64,000 nt of DNA from Mycolicibacterium aubagnense (GTDB taxonomy: Bacteria > Actinomycetota > Actinomycetes > Mycobacteriales > Mycobacteriaceae), in NCBI RefSeq assembly GCF_010730955.1, contig NZ_AP022578.1, positions 124,001-188,000 of the forward strand. The letters are read 5' to 3'. The translations under genes were made by a program, and so were the position numbers. The notes below the pieces were generated by a model. The model was given only the letters and a program-made list of their open reading frames with translations, did not search any database and was not told the DNA's origin. Positions 17,127 to 25,441 of this stretch are shown here, piece after piece (within the stretch, counting starts at the first letter, position 1; every line of letters begins with the position of its first letter).

Positions 17127-17628
17127 TGGCTTGGCCGGGTTGGTCCGGCGCGAACATTGCGGCGTGCCGGGAGAGGTCTTCTCGATTGGGCAGTTTCGGC
17201 ACGAACTTGGCCGCGCGTCGTGAGAGGGCGGCGCGGCGCTGGGCGTCGGTGCCCTGGTGGCCCTCGACCGCGTCCTCGAGTTCGCCGGTGGGCAGCGAGG
17301 CGGCGTAGTGGGCGGCGGCGCGCAGGAGTTCTTTGTGCCGGCGCACGGCGGGGGGATCGTGGCGGCGTTTCTCGATGATGGCGGCGATCTCTGCGTACGC
17401 CTTTTCCAACGAGCCGTCGTAGCGTTCACCGGGGAGTTTGACTCCGGCGAAGAAGCCTTCGGTGACGCCCATCTTGATGGCCGCTTCGCCGCAGCCGACG
17501 ATCACCGGGCAGTTCGCGCAGATGCGGGCGGCGAGGTCGCATGTCTGCTTGTGGAAGATTTCTGGGTCTTCGTAGGCGCACAGACCGATGTCTGCGGTGA
17601 GTGGGCCAGTCGGGCGGCGAGTTCCCAT
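17119..17628 (-). CDS. whiB: WhiB-family iron-sulfur regulator
   Basis: 169 residues. Cys in LCAYEDPEIF, Cys in KQTCDL, then CANCPVIVGC give the WhiB iron-sulfur ligand pattern, followed by GVTEGFFAGV in place of the usual G-[IV]-W-G-G turn. The ~100-residue tail is basic and longer than in most WhiB proteins. WhiB factors bind region 4 of SigA and act at the -35 region. ATG 17628 is preferred (GGAGGA 4 nt upstream). As first gene of the ~15-kb leftward operon it is a candidate controller of the shared-element promoters; this link is inference. Confidence 0.85.
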   Translation of the reverse strand: MGTRRPTGPLTADIGLCAYEDPEIFHKQTCDLAARICANCPVIVGCGEAAIKMGVTEGFFAGVKLPGERYDGSLEKAYAEIAAIIEKRRHDPPAVRRHKELLRAAAHYAASLPTGELEDAVEGHQGTDAQRRAALSRRAAKFVPKLPNREDLSRHAAMFAPDQPGQASA

Positions 17629-17955
17629 CGCTTCCTCCAACTCTCAAAATCACTTGTTGAATCACTTATTTAGTCACTATGTCACCCATTCTCACTCATG
17701 TCTACACTTACGCGGATTCATGCCGAATCAACGGCATGACCTGCCGATATCGCCCGAGCTGGTGGCGAGGCCACGTCACAGTCACCTGAAATTCCGCGAT
17801 TGACCCACCTGCAAACACACCTAATCACCCATCAGGGGCCGCTTCATGGGTGTTTGCGTGTGATACGTGACCGTCAGTGAAGGGCTGTGGTTGACTTCTA
17901 TAGTGAAAATGCCAGCCATTTCGGGTGGCATCGCGACAACAACGGCCAGGAACCA
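17629..17955. promoter_or_regulatory. Divergent regulatory region between whiB and the Xre regulator
   Basis: AT-rich DNA in a GC-rich context. AATCACTT occurs at 648-655 and 660-667 (add 17000), exactly 12 nt apart, followed by TCACT/TCACC half sites near 17674, 17682 and 17692: probable operator repeats. CACCCAT (17826-17832) and ATGGGTG (17846-17852) form a small hairpin. TATAGT at 17899-17904 is a near-perfect -10 for the rightward gene. Confidence 0.55.
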
Positions 17956-18537
17956 GTGACAGCAGACGCAGACACGACACCGACCGAGGCGCTCCTGCGC
18001 GTCGGGCAGTTCGTCAAGCGCCGGCGGCGTGAGCGAGGCTTCGCCAGCCAGCAGGAGCTAGCCGATGCAGCCGAAGTCACCTTGAGCACGGCCGCGCTCC
18101 TGGAGCGGGGTAAGACCTTCCCAAGGTCGGTCAACCTGGCCAAGTTCGAAGCCGCTCTCGCGGTGCCGCCAGGCACACTCCGCGCGATCCGCGACAACCT
18201 GCCCCTTCCGGAGGAGCGCGGCACCGCCACCGCTCCCCCGCTACCACCGAGCACTGCCGCGGTATCAGGCACGAGTAAAACCGATGTGCTGGCGATCGCT
18301 ACCGTCGCCGCCGAACTCGCCAGCGTGTGCGCGGGGATTCTCGTTGAATCCGGCCCGGGCACCAGTCAGGCCAAAGCAGGCATCAACATGCTCTCCGAGC
18401 ACTTGTTCCGGCTGGAATCACTGATCACGGCATTGTTCCTTGACAGCGACAACGTCGCTATGGACGAAGTCTTGGCGGCCATGAAAGCTGTACACGATCA
18501 GCGCATCGCCGTGCGCGACCTCGCGGCGAACTTCTAA
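17956..18537 (+). CDS. Xre-family transcriptional regulator
   Basis: 193 residues from GTG 17956 with AGGA 5 nt upstream. An in-frame GTG at 17887 is rejected because the -10 TATAGT lies downstream of it. A helix-turn-helix occupies residues ~15-70 (SQQELADAAEVTLSTAALLE), then a Pro linker and a helical C-terminal domain. Divergent from whiB, so it probably controls one or both directions through the AATCACTT repeats. Confidence 0.8.
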   Translation: MTADADTTPTEALLRVGQFVKRRRRERGFASQQELADAAEVTLSTAALLERGKTFPRSVNLAKFEAALAVPPGTLRAIRDNLPLPEERGTATAPPLPPSTAAVSGTSKTDVLAIATVAAELASVCAGILVESGPGTSQAKAGINMLSEHLFRLESLITALFLDSDNVAMDEVLAAMKAVHDQRIAVRDLAANF

Positions 18538-18556
18538 CGAATTCGGTTGCCGCCGG

Positions 18557-18570
18557 GGCGCTTTAGCGCC
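18557..18570. terminator. Short hairpin between convergent genes
   Basis: GGCGCTTTAGCGCC forms a 6-bp stem between the Xre gene (+) and the NlpC/P60 gene (-). A weak terminator candidate without a clear T-tract. Confidence 0.35.
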
Positions 18571-18602
18571 GAGCGCTGGACCCGCGACGACACGAATAGG
18601 CC

Positions 18603-19661
18603 TCAGCCGGCGAGACGGCGAGCGACGAACGATTTGGGCATAGGGGAAATCTTGATGGGCACACCCGTTTGTTGGGCCTCGATCACCTGCGTCGGCGAAA
18701 TAGCGAGCATCACATGGCCTGGGCCGGCCTTACCCATTTCCCCGAATGATGAGGACGGGAAGATCGCATCGCCTCTGCGGACGTCCCCAGGGGCGACGGG
18801 TGTGCCTTCTTTGATAAGTGAGTAGGTGTCGCCACCGACCGTGACACCGGCCTGCCCGTACGACCAGTGCACCAGCCCGGAGCAGTCAAATGCGTTGGGG
18901 CCCTTGGCACCCCATACGTAGGGCTTTCCGAGTTTCGTCATAGCGGCTTTGACGGCCATGTCGGCGGTGCCTGTTGGACCCTGCGGTTGGCTCCATGGAA
19001 ACTGCGGATCGCCGAGGTCGTGCTGTCCTTCGCTACCGCGGCGACCGAGTGCAGCGAACCCCGAAAAGTCCGGCATTCCCATGCCGCCGCCACGGCCCAT
19101 GCCGCCGCCTCCTCCCCCGCCCATCGGGGACATACCTCCCATGGGTGAGCCGCCACCGGCACCGCCACCGTATCCGGCGGCCCCGCCGCGCAGCATTTGT
19201 GCGAGCGCGATATTGCGGCGTTCAGAGGCTTTCAGGAGTGCTTTGGCCCGATCGAGCTGGCCCTGCAAATGATTGACCAGCTCCACCTTGCCTGCCGGGG
19301 TCCCGGTCGACGGCGCGATCGCCGCCACACCCGAACGGGTGTTGTCAATGACCCCGTCCATCCCCGCTCCCCCGGCGCCGGCGGCCTTGGCCCCGGCCGG
19401 CATACCCGGGGCGGTCGCACCATCGGCATCGGTGATTGCATCCAGACCCGCAGCCTGAGCCGCATTCGAGGCGACGAACTGCTTACCTCCAGCACCCAAC
19501 CAGGACTGCGACGCCAACTGGCCCACATCCGTGACGCCTTGACGCCCCTGGGCCAGCCCCGACGTGCTCGACCACACCGGACCCTGCGGCGCCGGACCAA
19601 ACAGCCCACGCGCCGCATTGAGCGCCTGGCCGGCCTCGGCCACCAAAGCATGCAGCGACAT
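18603..19661 (-). CDS. NlpC/P60 peptidoglycan endopeptidase with plasmid-specific N-terminal domain
   Basis: 352 residues from ATG 19661. The N-terminal ~145 residues form a helical domain (MSLHALVAEAGQALNAARGL) identical to that of the 20026-21093 protein. A Gly/Met-rich linker follows, then an NlpC/P60 domain with nucleophile Cys in AFDCSGLVHWSYGQAG and His in GPGHVMLAIS. No classical signal peptide, so export may depend on the ESX or transfer machinery (inference). It would cut peptide stems to open the wall during conjugation or secretion. Confidence 0.85.
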   Translation of the reverse strand: MSLHALVAEAGQALNAARGLFGPAPQGPVWSSTSGLAQGRQGVTDVGQLASQSWLGAGGKQFVASNAAQAAGLDAITDADGATAPGMPAGAKAAGAGGAGMDGVIDNTRSGVAAIAPSTGTPAGKVELVNHLQGQLDRAKALLKASERRNIALAQMLRGGAAGYGGGAGGGSPMGGMSPMGGGGGGGMGRGGGMGMPDFSGFAALGRRGSEGQHDLGDPQFPWSQPQGPTGTADMAVKAAMTKLGKPYVWGAKGPNAFDCSGLVHWSYGQAGVTVGGDTYSLIKEGTPVAPGDVRRGDAIFPSSSFGEMGKAGPGHVMLAISPTQVIEAQQTGVPIKISPMPKSFVARRLAG

Positions 19662-19720
19662 GGCGGCAGTATCACCCACCACCAACCACACAATCCATCA
19701 ACACCACCACATTCGCGGTG
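19225..19720. repeat. 496-bp perfect direct repeat, copy 1
   Basis: 19225-19720 is identical, base for base as read, to 20657-21152. It covers the upstream region (about 59 bp) and the first ~145 codons of the NlpC/P60 gene. Identity at every base, including third codon positions, means very recent duplication or active gene conversion. Confidence 0.9.
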
Positions 19721-19756
19721 AGGAATTCGGGGTCGCCTCCTGGGCGCAGCCGCAGT

Positions 19757-19800
19757 TCGATGACCGGCGTTGCACGTCTCGATGACCGGCGTTGCACGTC
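19757..19800 (+). repeat. 22-bp tandem duplication
   Basis: TCGATGACCGGCGTTGCACG plus TC occurs twice back to back (19757-19778 and 19779-19800), directly upstream of the transposase remnant. It may mark slippage or an excision scar. Confidence 0.8.
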
Positions 19801-19851
19801 CATCTGGTGTTCGTCACCAAGTACCGGCGCCCAATGTTCACCGGCCGGTAG
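19792..19851 (+). pseudogene. Remnant of IS200/IS605 TnpA (Y1 transposase)
   Basis: The frame reads LHVHLVFVTKYRRPMFTGR then TAG. This is the characteristic N-terminal strand of IS200/IS605 TnpA (xxHLVFVTKYRRxxF). Only ~19 codons remain and a stop follows, so it is a dead fragment left by an insertion or excision. A tnpB-type element of the same family is present at 32.5 kb. Confidence 0.7.
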
Positions 19852-19866
19852 AATGTTGATCGAACT

Positions 19867-19914
19867 CCCCCCCACACATCAGGCCACCCGCACACCGGTT
19901 TCGCCGTGGGGGGG
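19867..19914 (+). terminator. Hairpin with CCCCCCCAC/GTGGGGGGG stem
   Basis: CCCCCCCAC (19867-19875) pairs with GTGGGGGGG (19906-19914), followed by TTTCT. A probable terminator downstream of the TnpA remnant; the 30-nt loop makes it less certain. Confidence 0.45.
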
Positions 19915-20025
19915 TTTCTGCTTCCGCAGCTCAGCCTCCCTCCTCGCCGATTCGCAGCGGCTTTAGGTCGTGAGGTGGTCAGTGCGGCACGCCTGAGAAG
20001 AAACGTTGCCGGAGCGTGCGCGCGG

Positions 20026-21093
20026 TCAGTAGCCGTGTGGCGGGCGTGTGGGATCGGCTTGCTGGATGTTCCGCGCGAGATTCGATCCGTCCCAGGCGAC
20101 CCCGTAGCGGGAGCGGGCGTAGTTGATGAACGCGGCCGCGGCCGCCTGTTCATCTCTGGGGTCGTTCGATGTGCCCGGTTCATGGTGGGCGCGAAATGTG
20201 GCCCCGGTGAACTGGAAACTTCCGCTGCTCGGATCGCCGCGTTGGGCGTTGCTGTCGCTGCGGTTGACTGCGTTGGGGTTGAAGTTGGATTCGCGCGAGA
20301 CGACGGTCATCATGCCGGCTTCCCAGCGGGCCCGGGCCGCGGGATCGGTGATGCCTTTGGCGGTCAGGGCGTTGCGGATTGCGGCGCGCACCCGTTCAGG
20401 GCCGGGCCCGGACGGGAGGGGCTCGTGCATCGTCAAGCCGGAGCGGGGTTCTGGCCGCTCGCCCTTGCGTGGACGCATCAGGCTCGTCAGTGCGCTGAGG
20501 TCCGGGCGCGTCATGCCGCCGAGTGAGGGCATGCCGATACCGCCGCCGGGCATGCCCATAGGCATACCGCCCATGGCGCCGGGTCTGCCACCGCCCATTC
20601 CGTAGCCACCCGCGCCGCGTCGTAGCAAGGCGCTCAGTTCGACGCTGCGCTGTTGGGAGGCTTTCAGGAGTGCTTTGGCCCGATCGAGCTGGCCCTGCAA
20701 ATGATTGACCAGCTCCACCTTGCCTGCCGGGGTCCCGGTCGACGGCGCGATCGCCGCCACACCCGAACGGGTGTTGTCAATGACCCCGTCCATCCCCGCT
20801 CCCCCGGCGCCGGCGGCCTTGGCCCCGGCCGGCATACCCGGGGCGGTCGCACCATCGGCATCGGTGATTGCATCCAGACCCGCAGCCTGAGCCGCATTCG
20901 AGGCGACGAACTGCTTACCTCCAGCACCCAACCAGGACTGCGACGCCAACTGGCCCACATCCGTGACGCCTTGACGCCCCTGGGCCAGCCCCGACGTGCT
21001 CGACCACACCGGACCCTGCGGCGCCGGACCAAACAGCCCACGCGCCGCATTGAGCGCCTGGCCGGCCTCGGCCACCAAAGCATGCAGCGACAT
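20026..21093 (-). CDS. Lytic transglycosylase-like protein sharing the NlpC/P60 N-terminal domain
   Basis: 355 residues from ATG 21093. The N-terminal ~145 residues are identical to the 18603-19661 protein; then a Gly/Met/Pro linker and a lysozyme-like domain with catalytic Glu in VVSRESNFNPNAVNRSDSNA and the GSFQFTGATF strand typical of transglycosylase SLT/RPF-type folds. It would cleave the glycan strand, complementing the peptide-cutting NlpC/P60 partner. Same putative targeting domain, two different activities. Confidence 0.85.
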   Translation of the reverse strand: MSLHALVAEAGQALNAARGLFGPAPQGPVWSSTSGLAQGRQGVTDVGQLASQSWLGAGGKQFVASNAAQAAGLDAITDADGATAPGMPAGAKAAGAGGAGMDGVIDNTRSGVAAIAPSTGTPAGKVELVNHLQGQLDRAKALLKASQQRSVELSALLRRGAGGYGMGGGRPGAMGGMPMGMPGGGIGMPSLGGMTRPDLSALTSLMRPRKGERPEPRSGLTMHEPLPSGPGPERVRAAIRNALTAKGITDPAARARWEAGMMTVVSRESNFNPNAVNRSDSNAQRGDPSSGSFQFTGATFRAHHEPGTSNDPRDEQAAAAAFINYARSRYGVAWDGSNLARNIQQADPTRPPHGY

Positions 21094-21152
21094 GGCGGCA
21101 GTATCACCCACCACCAACCACACAATCCATCAACACCACCACATTCGCGGTG
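20657..21152. repeat. 496-bp perfect direct repeat, copy 2
   Basis: Second copy of the block at 19225-19720, covering the upstream region and the start of the transglycosylase gene. Recombination between copies would delete 1432 bp and fuse one shared N-terminus to the NlpC/P60 domain, removing the transglycosylase. Confidence 0.9.
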
Positions 21153-21298
21153 GTGGGGGGCTTCGCCGTCGGGCGGTGTTGGGTGTTCAGCCGCGGGGGA
21201 CGTGGCGAGCAGGCCCCAGGTACATGTTCAGTGCAACGACCTAGGCCAGTTCGGAACGGCTCGGGGCGCTTCCACTGCTCGGCGAGCTGTCGCCAGGG

Positions 21299-21985
21299 CT
21301 ACTTGCCGCCCTTCGCGGGCAGCAGGTAGTACTCCAGAACGCGCGCGATGAACTCCGACAGTGTGCCCACGTCGACAGCGTTCATCTTGGCTTCGATCCA
21401 GTCTCGTTGCTGCGCACTGAAGCTGATTCGGGCCTCAGTCAACGGAGTGGCGGATTTGGCCCGGGTCGGCGACGATGGCATCAGCCAGTCGTCGTCGACG
21501 GTGGGCTTAGCGAAAAGTTCAGCCAACACGATGTCTGGGCTTACGTTCTTATCGGCAGCCTCCTTGGCGATGTGCGCGAACGCATCCTGCACAATCTCGG
21601 CGTAGCCTTTGATCTTCTTGCTTTTGGTGGCCTGCAGTCGCTTGTAGGCCTCCTGCGACAGGTACACCGACGCAGCCGGCACGCGCGCGCCCTTGAGGCG
21701 CGGAATGCGTGTCGGCCGGGACCGCACCGGAGTAGTGACCGCTGCCGCAGCGGGCGAAGCGGCCTGCACTGCGGGCGCAGGCGCGGGTGCCTCTGGCACC
21801 CCGGCGGCCCGGGTTGTGACCGATGTCGGCTGAACTTCAGCCGACCCGTCCTGCTCGGGCGGGGCCTCGGGCGCAGGTGCCGGAGCCCGCCCAGGGGCGA
21901 GCAGTCCCGCCAGCTTAGAGCCGCGATCCGGCTGCGATGGGCTGAACGCACCGGACAGGTTCTTGTGAGATGCCTTGGTTGCCAT
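21299..21985 (-). CDS. ParB-like/RHH partition partner
   Basis: 228 residues. The first ~95 residues are Ala/Pro-rich and disordered with a basic patch; the rest has two helical segments (SVYLSQEAYKRLQATKSKKI and ARISFSAQQRDWIEAKMNAV) of ribbon-helix-helix type. It lies 12 nt after parA on the same strand, the usual place of the centromere-binding protein in ParA systems that use an RHH partner. A site array lies upstream of parA. Confidence 0.65.
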   Translation of the reverse strand: MATKASHKNLSGAFSPSQPDRGSKLAGLLAPGRAPAPAPEAPPEQDGSAEVQPTSVTTRAAGVPEAPAPAPAVQAASPAAAAVTTPVRSRPTRIPRLKGARVPAASVYLSQEAYKRLQATKSKKIKGYAEIVQDAFAHIAKEAADKNVSPDIVLAELFAKPTVDDDWLMPSSPTRAKSATPLTEARISFSAQQRDWIEAKMNAVDVGTLSEFIARVLEYYLLPAKGGK

Positions 21986-21997
21986 ATTCAGTCCCCC

Positions 21998-22987
21998 CTA
22001 GAGGTTTTCGAGTTCGTTCACGTTTTCGAGTTCATTCACGCGAACAAGGATTTCGGCGGACAGGTTCTCGTAGTCCTCGGCCAGCCCCTTGCTTGTCTTG
22101 GCCCCCGTACCGATCTCGTCGCTGCCGAGCTTTATGCCGCTGCGCAGCGCCGCGAGAATACTTCGGCCCTCGGCGCTACTGGCTGATTCGAGTTCATGTG
22201 CGAGCAGGCCGTGCCGACGGGTCTCGTAGGCCGCGGCATCCGAGTGCCGGATCACGGCGTCGAAGATTGGAGCTGCCCCACCAAGGATCTCGTCGATGGT
22301 GTCGCGCACGTTCTTACTGATACGGGTCGCCGAGCTGCCGACACCGAACCGTACGACTCCCCCGAGGCGCAATGCCGGGTTGACTGCCATCGCAGGTCCA
22401 AACAGGTCGGCGATGATCGACAGTCCGTCGATGCTTCCTTCATCCGCCCGCACCGGAATCACGATCGTGCCGGCTACCCGTAGGACCGCGTCGAGGGCTG
22501 TGAGATCGATGGGCGGTGCGTCAATCAGGATCAAGTCGTACGTTTTGCCGAGTCCGAGGATTTCGCGCTGGATCGCCTCGTCGAGTTTGTCTTTGTTGTT
22601 GACCGCGAAATAGTTGTAAATCCGCTGCAAGGCGCCGCCTCCAGCGATCAAGTCGACGCCGGGCCGAACATTTTCGTACAGCGGCGGCTTTGCGCTGTCG
22701 GACTTCAGCATCAGCGACGCGGCGTGTTGCTCGCCATTGGAGTCGATCAGGTCCTTGATCGACTCGTACTCTTCGACTGGGAGTCCGAAGTCGCGCGCGC
22801 AGTTGCCTTGCGGGTCCAGCTCCACCAGCAGTACGCGATAGCCAGCCAGGCCGTACAGGCCGGACAGGTTTGCAGTGCAGCTGGTCTTTCCGACTCCGCC
22901 CTTGCCATTGACGAATGCGATCACCCGCTGTGGCGTGCGGACAGCCGGCGAAAGTGCGTAAGCGAGTGCCGTCGTCTCAGTCGTCAT
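21998..22987 (-). CDS. parA: ParA partition ATPase
   Basis: 329 residues from ATG 22987 (GGGAGGG 9 nt upstream). Deviant Walker A KGGVGKTSCT near residue 30, switch II-like DPQGN, Walker B LILIDAPPIDL and a conserved VIPVRADEGSID. Length fits ParA without an N-terminal HTH. The ATPase would move plasmid copies along the nucleoid with the downstream RHH protein. The 3' end has a repeated NELENVNELENL tail. Confidence 0.9.
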   Translation of the reverse strand: MTTETTALAYALSPAVRTPQRVIAFVNGKGGVGKTSCTANLSGLYGLAGYRVLLVELDPQGNCARDFGLPVEEYESIKDLIDSNGEQHAASLMLKSDSAKPPLYENVRPGVDLIAGGGALQRIYNYFAVNNKDKLDEAIQREILGLGKTYDLILIDAPPIDLTALDAVLRVAGTIVIPVRADEGSIDGLSIIADLFGPAMAVNPALRLGGVVRFGVGSSATRISKNVRDTIDEILGGAAPIFDAVIRHSDAAAYETRRHGLLAHELESASSAEGRSILAALRSGIKLGSDEIGTGAKTSKGLAEDYENLSAEILVRVNELENVNELENL

Positions 22988-23019
22988 TTCTGTACCCTCC
23001 CAAGGCATTACGCCCGCGA

Positions 23020-23815
23020 GGGGGCGCTTGGTATCGCGCGATGTCGCGCTTGCATGAGCGCGCGATTGGCGTTGAGATTACCGCCCCGCTACGCGCCCCG
23101 CAGCGCGCGCCACGTCACGCCTTGATAACGCGTTGTCATACGCGCGATGAAGGCGCAGTTCAACGCCCGAACATGCGCGCGCATCCCGCTGAAATATCCG
23201 CGCGACTCGTCGCGCTAGTCGGGCGTGTCGCCACACGCAAAGGCCCGCGCGACTGTTCGCGTATGACAGGGCGCTCATATCCGCCCCCGCCAGCGCGCGC
23301 TACTCCGCGTCTGACAACGCTGTCTGCTGCGCGCTGTACTCCGCGCTCTACCCCGCCCTGTGCCACGCCAGTGTTTCCGCGTGTCAGCACGCGCCTTACT
23401 GCGCCTTGGCGTCCGCCACGTGCTCCGCGTGCAGCCCCGCCCTGTGATACGCGTGCACCACAGCACCTATACGGGCGCATGCTTCCGCGTTGTAATACGC
23501 GCTGTCGCGGGCTCAGTACTGCGCGCGTATTGGCGCTGATACCCGCGCATGCTGCTACGCCCGTCATCTCGCCCCTTTGCGGGCTGCATACGCGCGCTGT
23601 CTCAAGCGAGTGACGCGCGCATGATCGCGCGGTCTTAGGTGCGCGTTGCAGAACGCTGTTAGTGCGCGATCGCGGCGTCATGTCATGCGCACTCTTGGGC
23701 GCTCCATTAGGCCCGACAGCCACGCTCAGTTTGGCGTAGCTACCAACGCGCAATAGAGCGCAATCATACACGCGCATGCAAGCGCGACTGAGCTCGGCTA
23801 CCTGCGCATATGCAG
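23020..23815. repeat. Helically spaced CGCG-rich array upstream of parA (candidate centromere)
   Basis: About 800 bp with no convincing gene, in which short CGCG/CGC cores recur roughly every 11-13 bp. Examples in order around 23300-23460: TACTCCGCGT, TGCTGCGCGC, TACTCCGCGC, TTTCCGCGTG, GCTCCGCGTG, ATACGCGTG. The loose unit is roughly A/C-T-N-C-CGCG-Y. Regular spacing near one helical turn would put the cores on one face of the DNA. Position just upstream of parA suggests the partition site (parS-like). Confidence 0.6.
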
Positions 23816-24993
23816 CTTTTAGTTCATAATCAACGGCGGTTCCATGCGCGGCGATAGACGAGCGCTGATTCCTCGTCATCTTCGTGTCATCGCCAATCCA
23901 GGACATACCCGAAATGGTATCCCATGGAGAAGGCACTCCCCCGCTACTTCGCTTCTCTTCGCGAGCCACAATTCAGTGACGAACGGCTAGTGATTGATCG
24001 ACAGATGACGCTCAATGTCGCAAAAGTAGCTGCCCGCGCGTGACGCGCCGGTGCCAGGCTCTGCGGTTGAGATTGGGCCGGTCGATCCACCAGGGTTTGG
24101 CTACACCGGCGGCCGCGATTTTGCGGGTGTTCGCAGCACTGGAAGGACAGGCCACCTGGATCAAACAGCGTCGCCTCCTGTAGCAGAGTGCACCGGCCCG
24201 GTGGGGGCTCGCGATCCCAATCGGAAGGCTAGTCGGTAGCTCTCCGCTTAGAGGGCTGGCTATAGTGCGCGTTCCAAATCGTAGTTGGTTGACCACCGAT
24301 GACAGGACAGCCAACGTAGCGGAATCAGCTCATCTCACCCGGGACTTGCACGGCGATGCCGCGTTTTTCATCTCACGTGGGGTTATGGCTTTGATTGGTC
24401 TGTCGGCCACGAATCCGCGACATGTCGGTGACACCGCGGTTCGAGACTCACGGAACGGCATCCGCCTCGAACCCGGTGAGGCGAAATCGGCGCATCACGG
24501 CCCGAACCGGTTGGGGCACTGAGGCCTTCAGCGCCGACGTGGCAAACACCCGGGGCGGCCGCACATGCCCAGCCGCCGGTTTATTGCGGACTTTTCCGGC
24601 CGTGTTGGGGCCCATCGCGCCCGCGTGGACAGGTCCGCCGCAAGGCTTGGAAACGGGGCGGCGGCAAGCGCTGACCTGCGGAAATGCGACTGCTGCGGCA
24701 GCGGGGGAGTGGACCAACGCCAGGAAACGGCACTCAGCTCAATCGTGGCGCCCCGAGGCCCTTCCCGGGCACCGGCTATCGACCAGGGCCCTATTTGGCC
24801 GCCAGCGTGGCGATCAGCGTCTATCCCCAGGTCAAACCAGGTGGGTGTGCGCTTTGTTTCCCCTCGGAAATGTCGCAGCGCGGTGGTAGCTTCGTCGCCC
24901 GCGGTCGTCGACGCCATTGGCCGACGTAGAGCTCCCGGACAAATCCAGACATGCGCCACCCGGGGGCGGATGCGCTGCCGCCGCGCCGAATAC
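23816..24993. other. Region without convincing genes
   Basis: About 1.2 kb. Open frames here are short, rich in Arg/Pro/Ser and resemble no family; third-position composition is not consistent in any frame. A TATAGT box lies just before 24265, but the frame after it (85 codons) is not convincing. Possibly degraded insertion DNA between the partition array and higBA. Confidence 0.5.
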
Positions 24994-25035
24994 GCAATAC
25001 TACTTCCAGTGAATATGCATTTGGAGTAGTATTGC
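24994..25035 (+). promoter_or_regulatory. higBA operator and leaderless promoter
   Basis: GCAATACTACT (24994-25004) and AGTAGTATTGC (25025-25035) form a perfect 11-bp palindrome with a 20-bp centre. The right arm contains the -10 TAGTAT (25027-25032), 7 nt before the GTG of higB. Antitoxin binding here would block RNA polymerase. Confidence 0.75.
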
Positions 25036-25039
25036 TGGT

Positions 25040-25441
25040 GTGATCACGGACTGGACCGGGGAGTTCCAGCGGTGGCTGGACGGTCTGGACGCGAAAGCGG
25101 ACGCCGGCGATGAGGTCGCACGTAAGCGGGTGGCGTATGCCGATGCGGGCATATCGGTGCTGACCGGCTTGACGGAACCGCCCACCGAGGACAGTGCGGT
25201 TCTGATGCGGGTGCGGCAACGCGGCCGCTATCCGATCTGGCGGGTGTCGCATCCGTTCGACAACGACGTCGCTGTGCGCCTGATCGTCTGGTTCCCCGAG
25301 GGGCAGTCCGCTGGTGTGATCGTGGCGTTCGGCGGCGACAAGAAGAAGATCGGCGACGCCTTCTATCTGAGCGCTGCATCCCGCGCAGATGCGGCGATCG
25401 ACCAGTGGCTACAGGAGAGGGGCGCCGACGATGAAACTTGA
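25040..25441 (+). CDS. higB: HigB/RelE-type toxin
   Basis: 133 residues from a leaderless GTG. Strands YPIWRVSHPFDNDVAVRLIV, a conserved Arg-rich turn and a C-terminal Lys-rich segment (GGDKKKIGDAFYLSAASRAD) fit the phage-derived Gp49/HigB mRNA-interferase type. Immediately followed by an Xre antitoxin with an 11-nt overlap, the HigBA gene order. Confidence 0.8.
   Translation: MITDWTGEFQRWLDGLDAKADAGDEVARKRVAYADAGISVLTGLTEPPTEDSAVLMRVRQRGRYPIWRVSHPFDNDVAVRLIVWFPEGQSAGVIVAFGGDKKKIGDAFYLSAASRADAAIDQWLQERGADDET

Noticed and set aside
23020..23815. CRISPR array
   Set aside because: The repeat cores are short and degenerate and the spacing is ~11-13 bp; no 25-40 bp repeats with unique spacers and no cas genes.
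23160..23969. A 269-codon leftward frame in the CGCG array
   Set aside because: Product is made of Arg/Ala/Thr repeats dictated by the CGCG spacing; no start context, no domain.
24012..24314. 100-codon leftward frame
   Set aside because: No family, no ribosome site and no operon context; treated as part of the gene-poor interval.
24528..24959. 143-codon leftward frame upstream of higB
   Set aside because: Composition resembles random high-GC reading; overlaps the higBA control region side and has no neighbour support.
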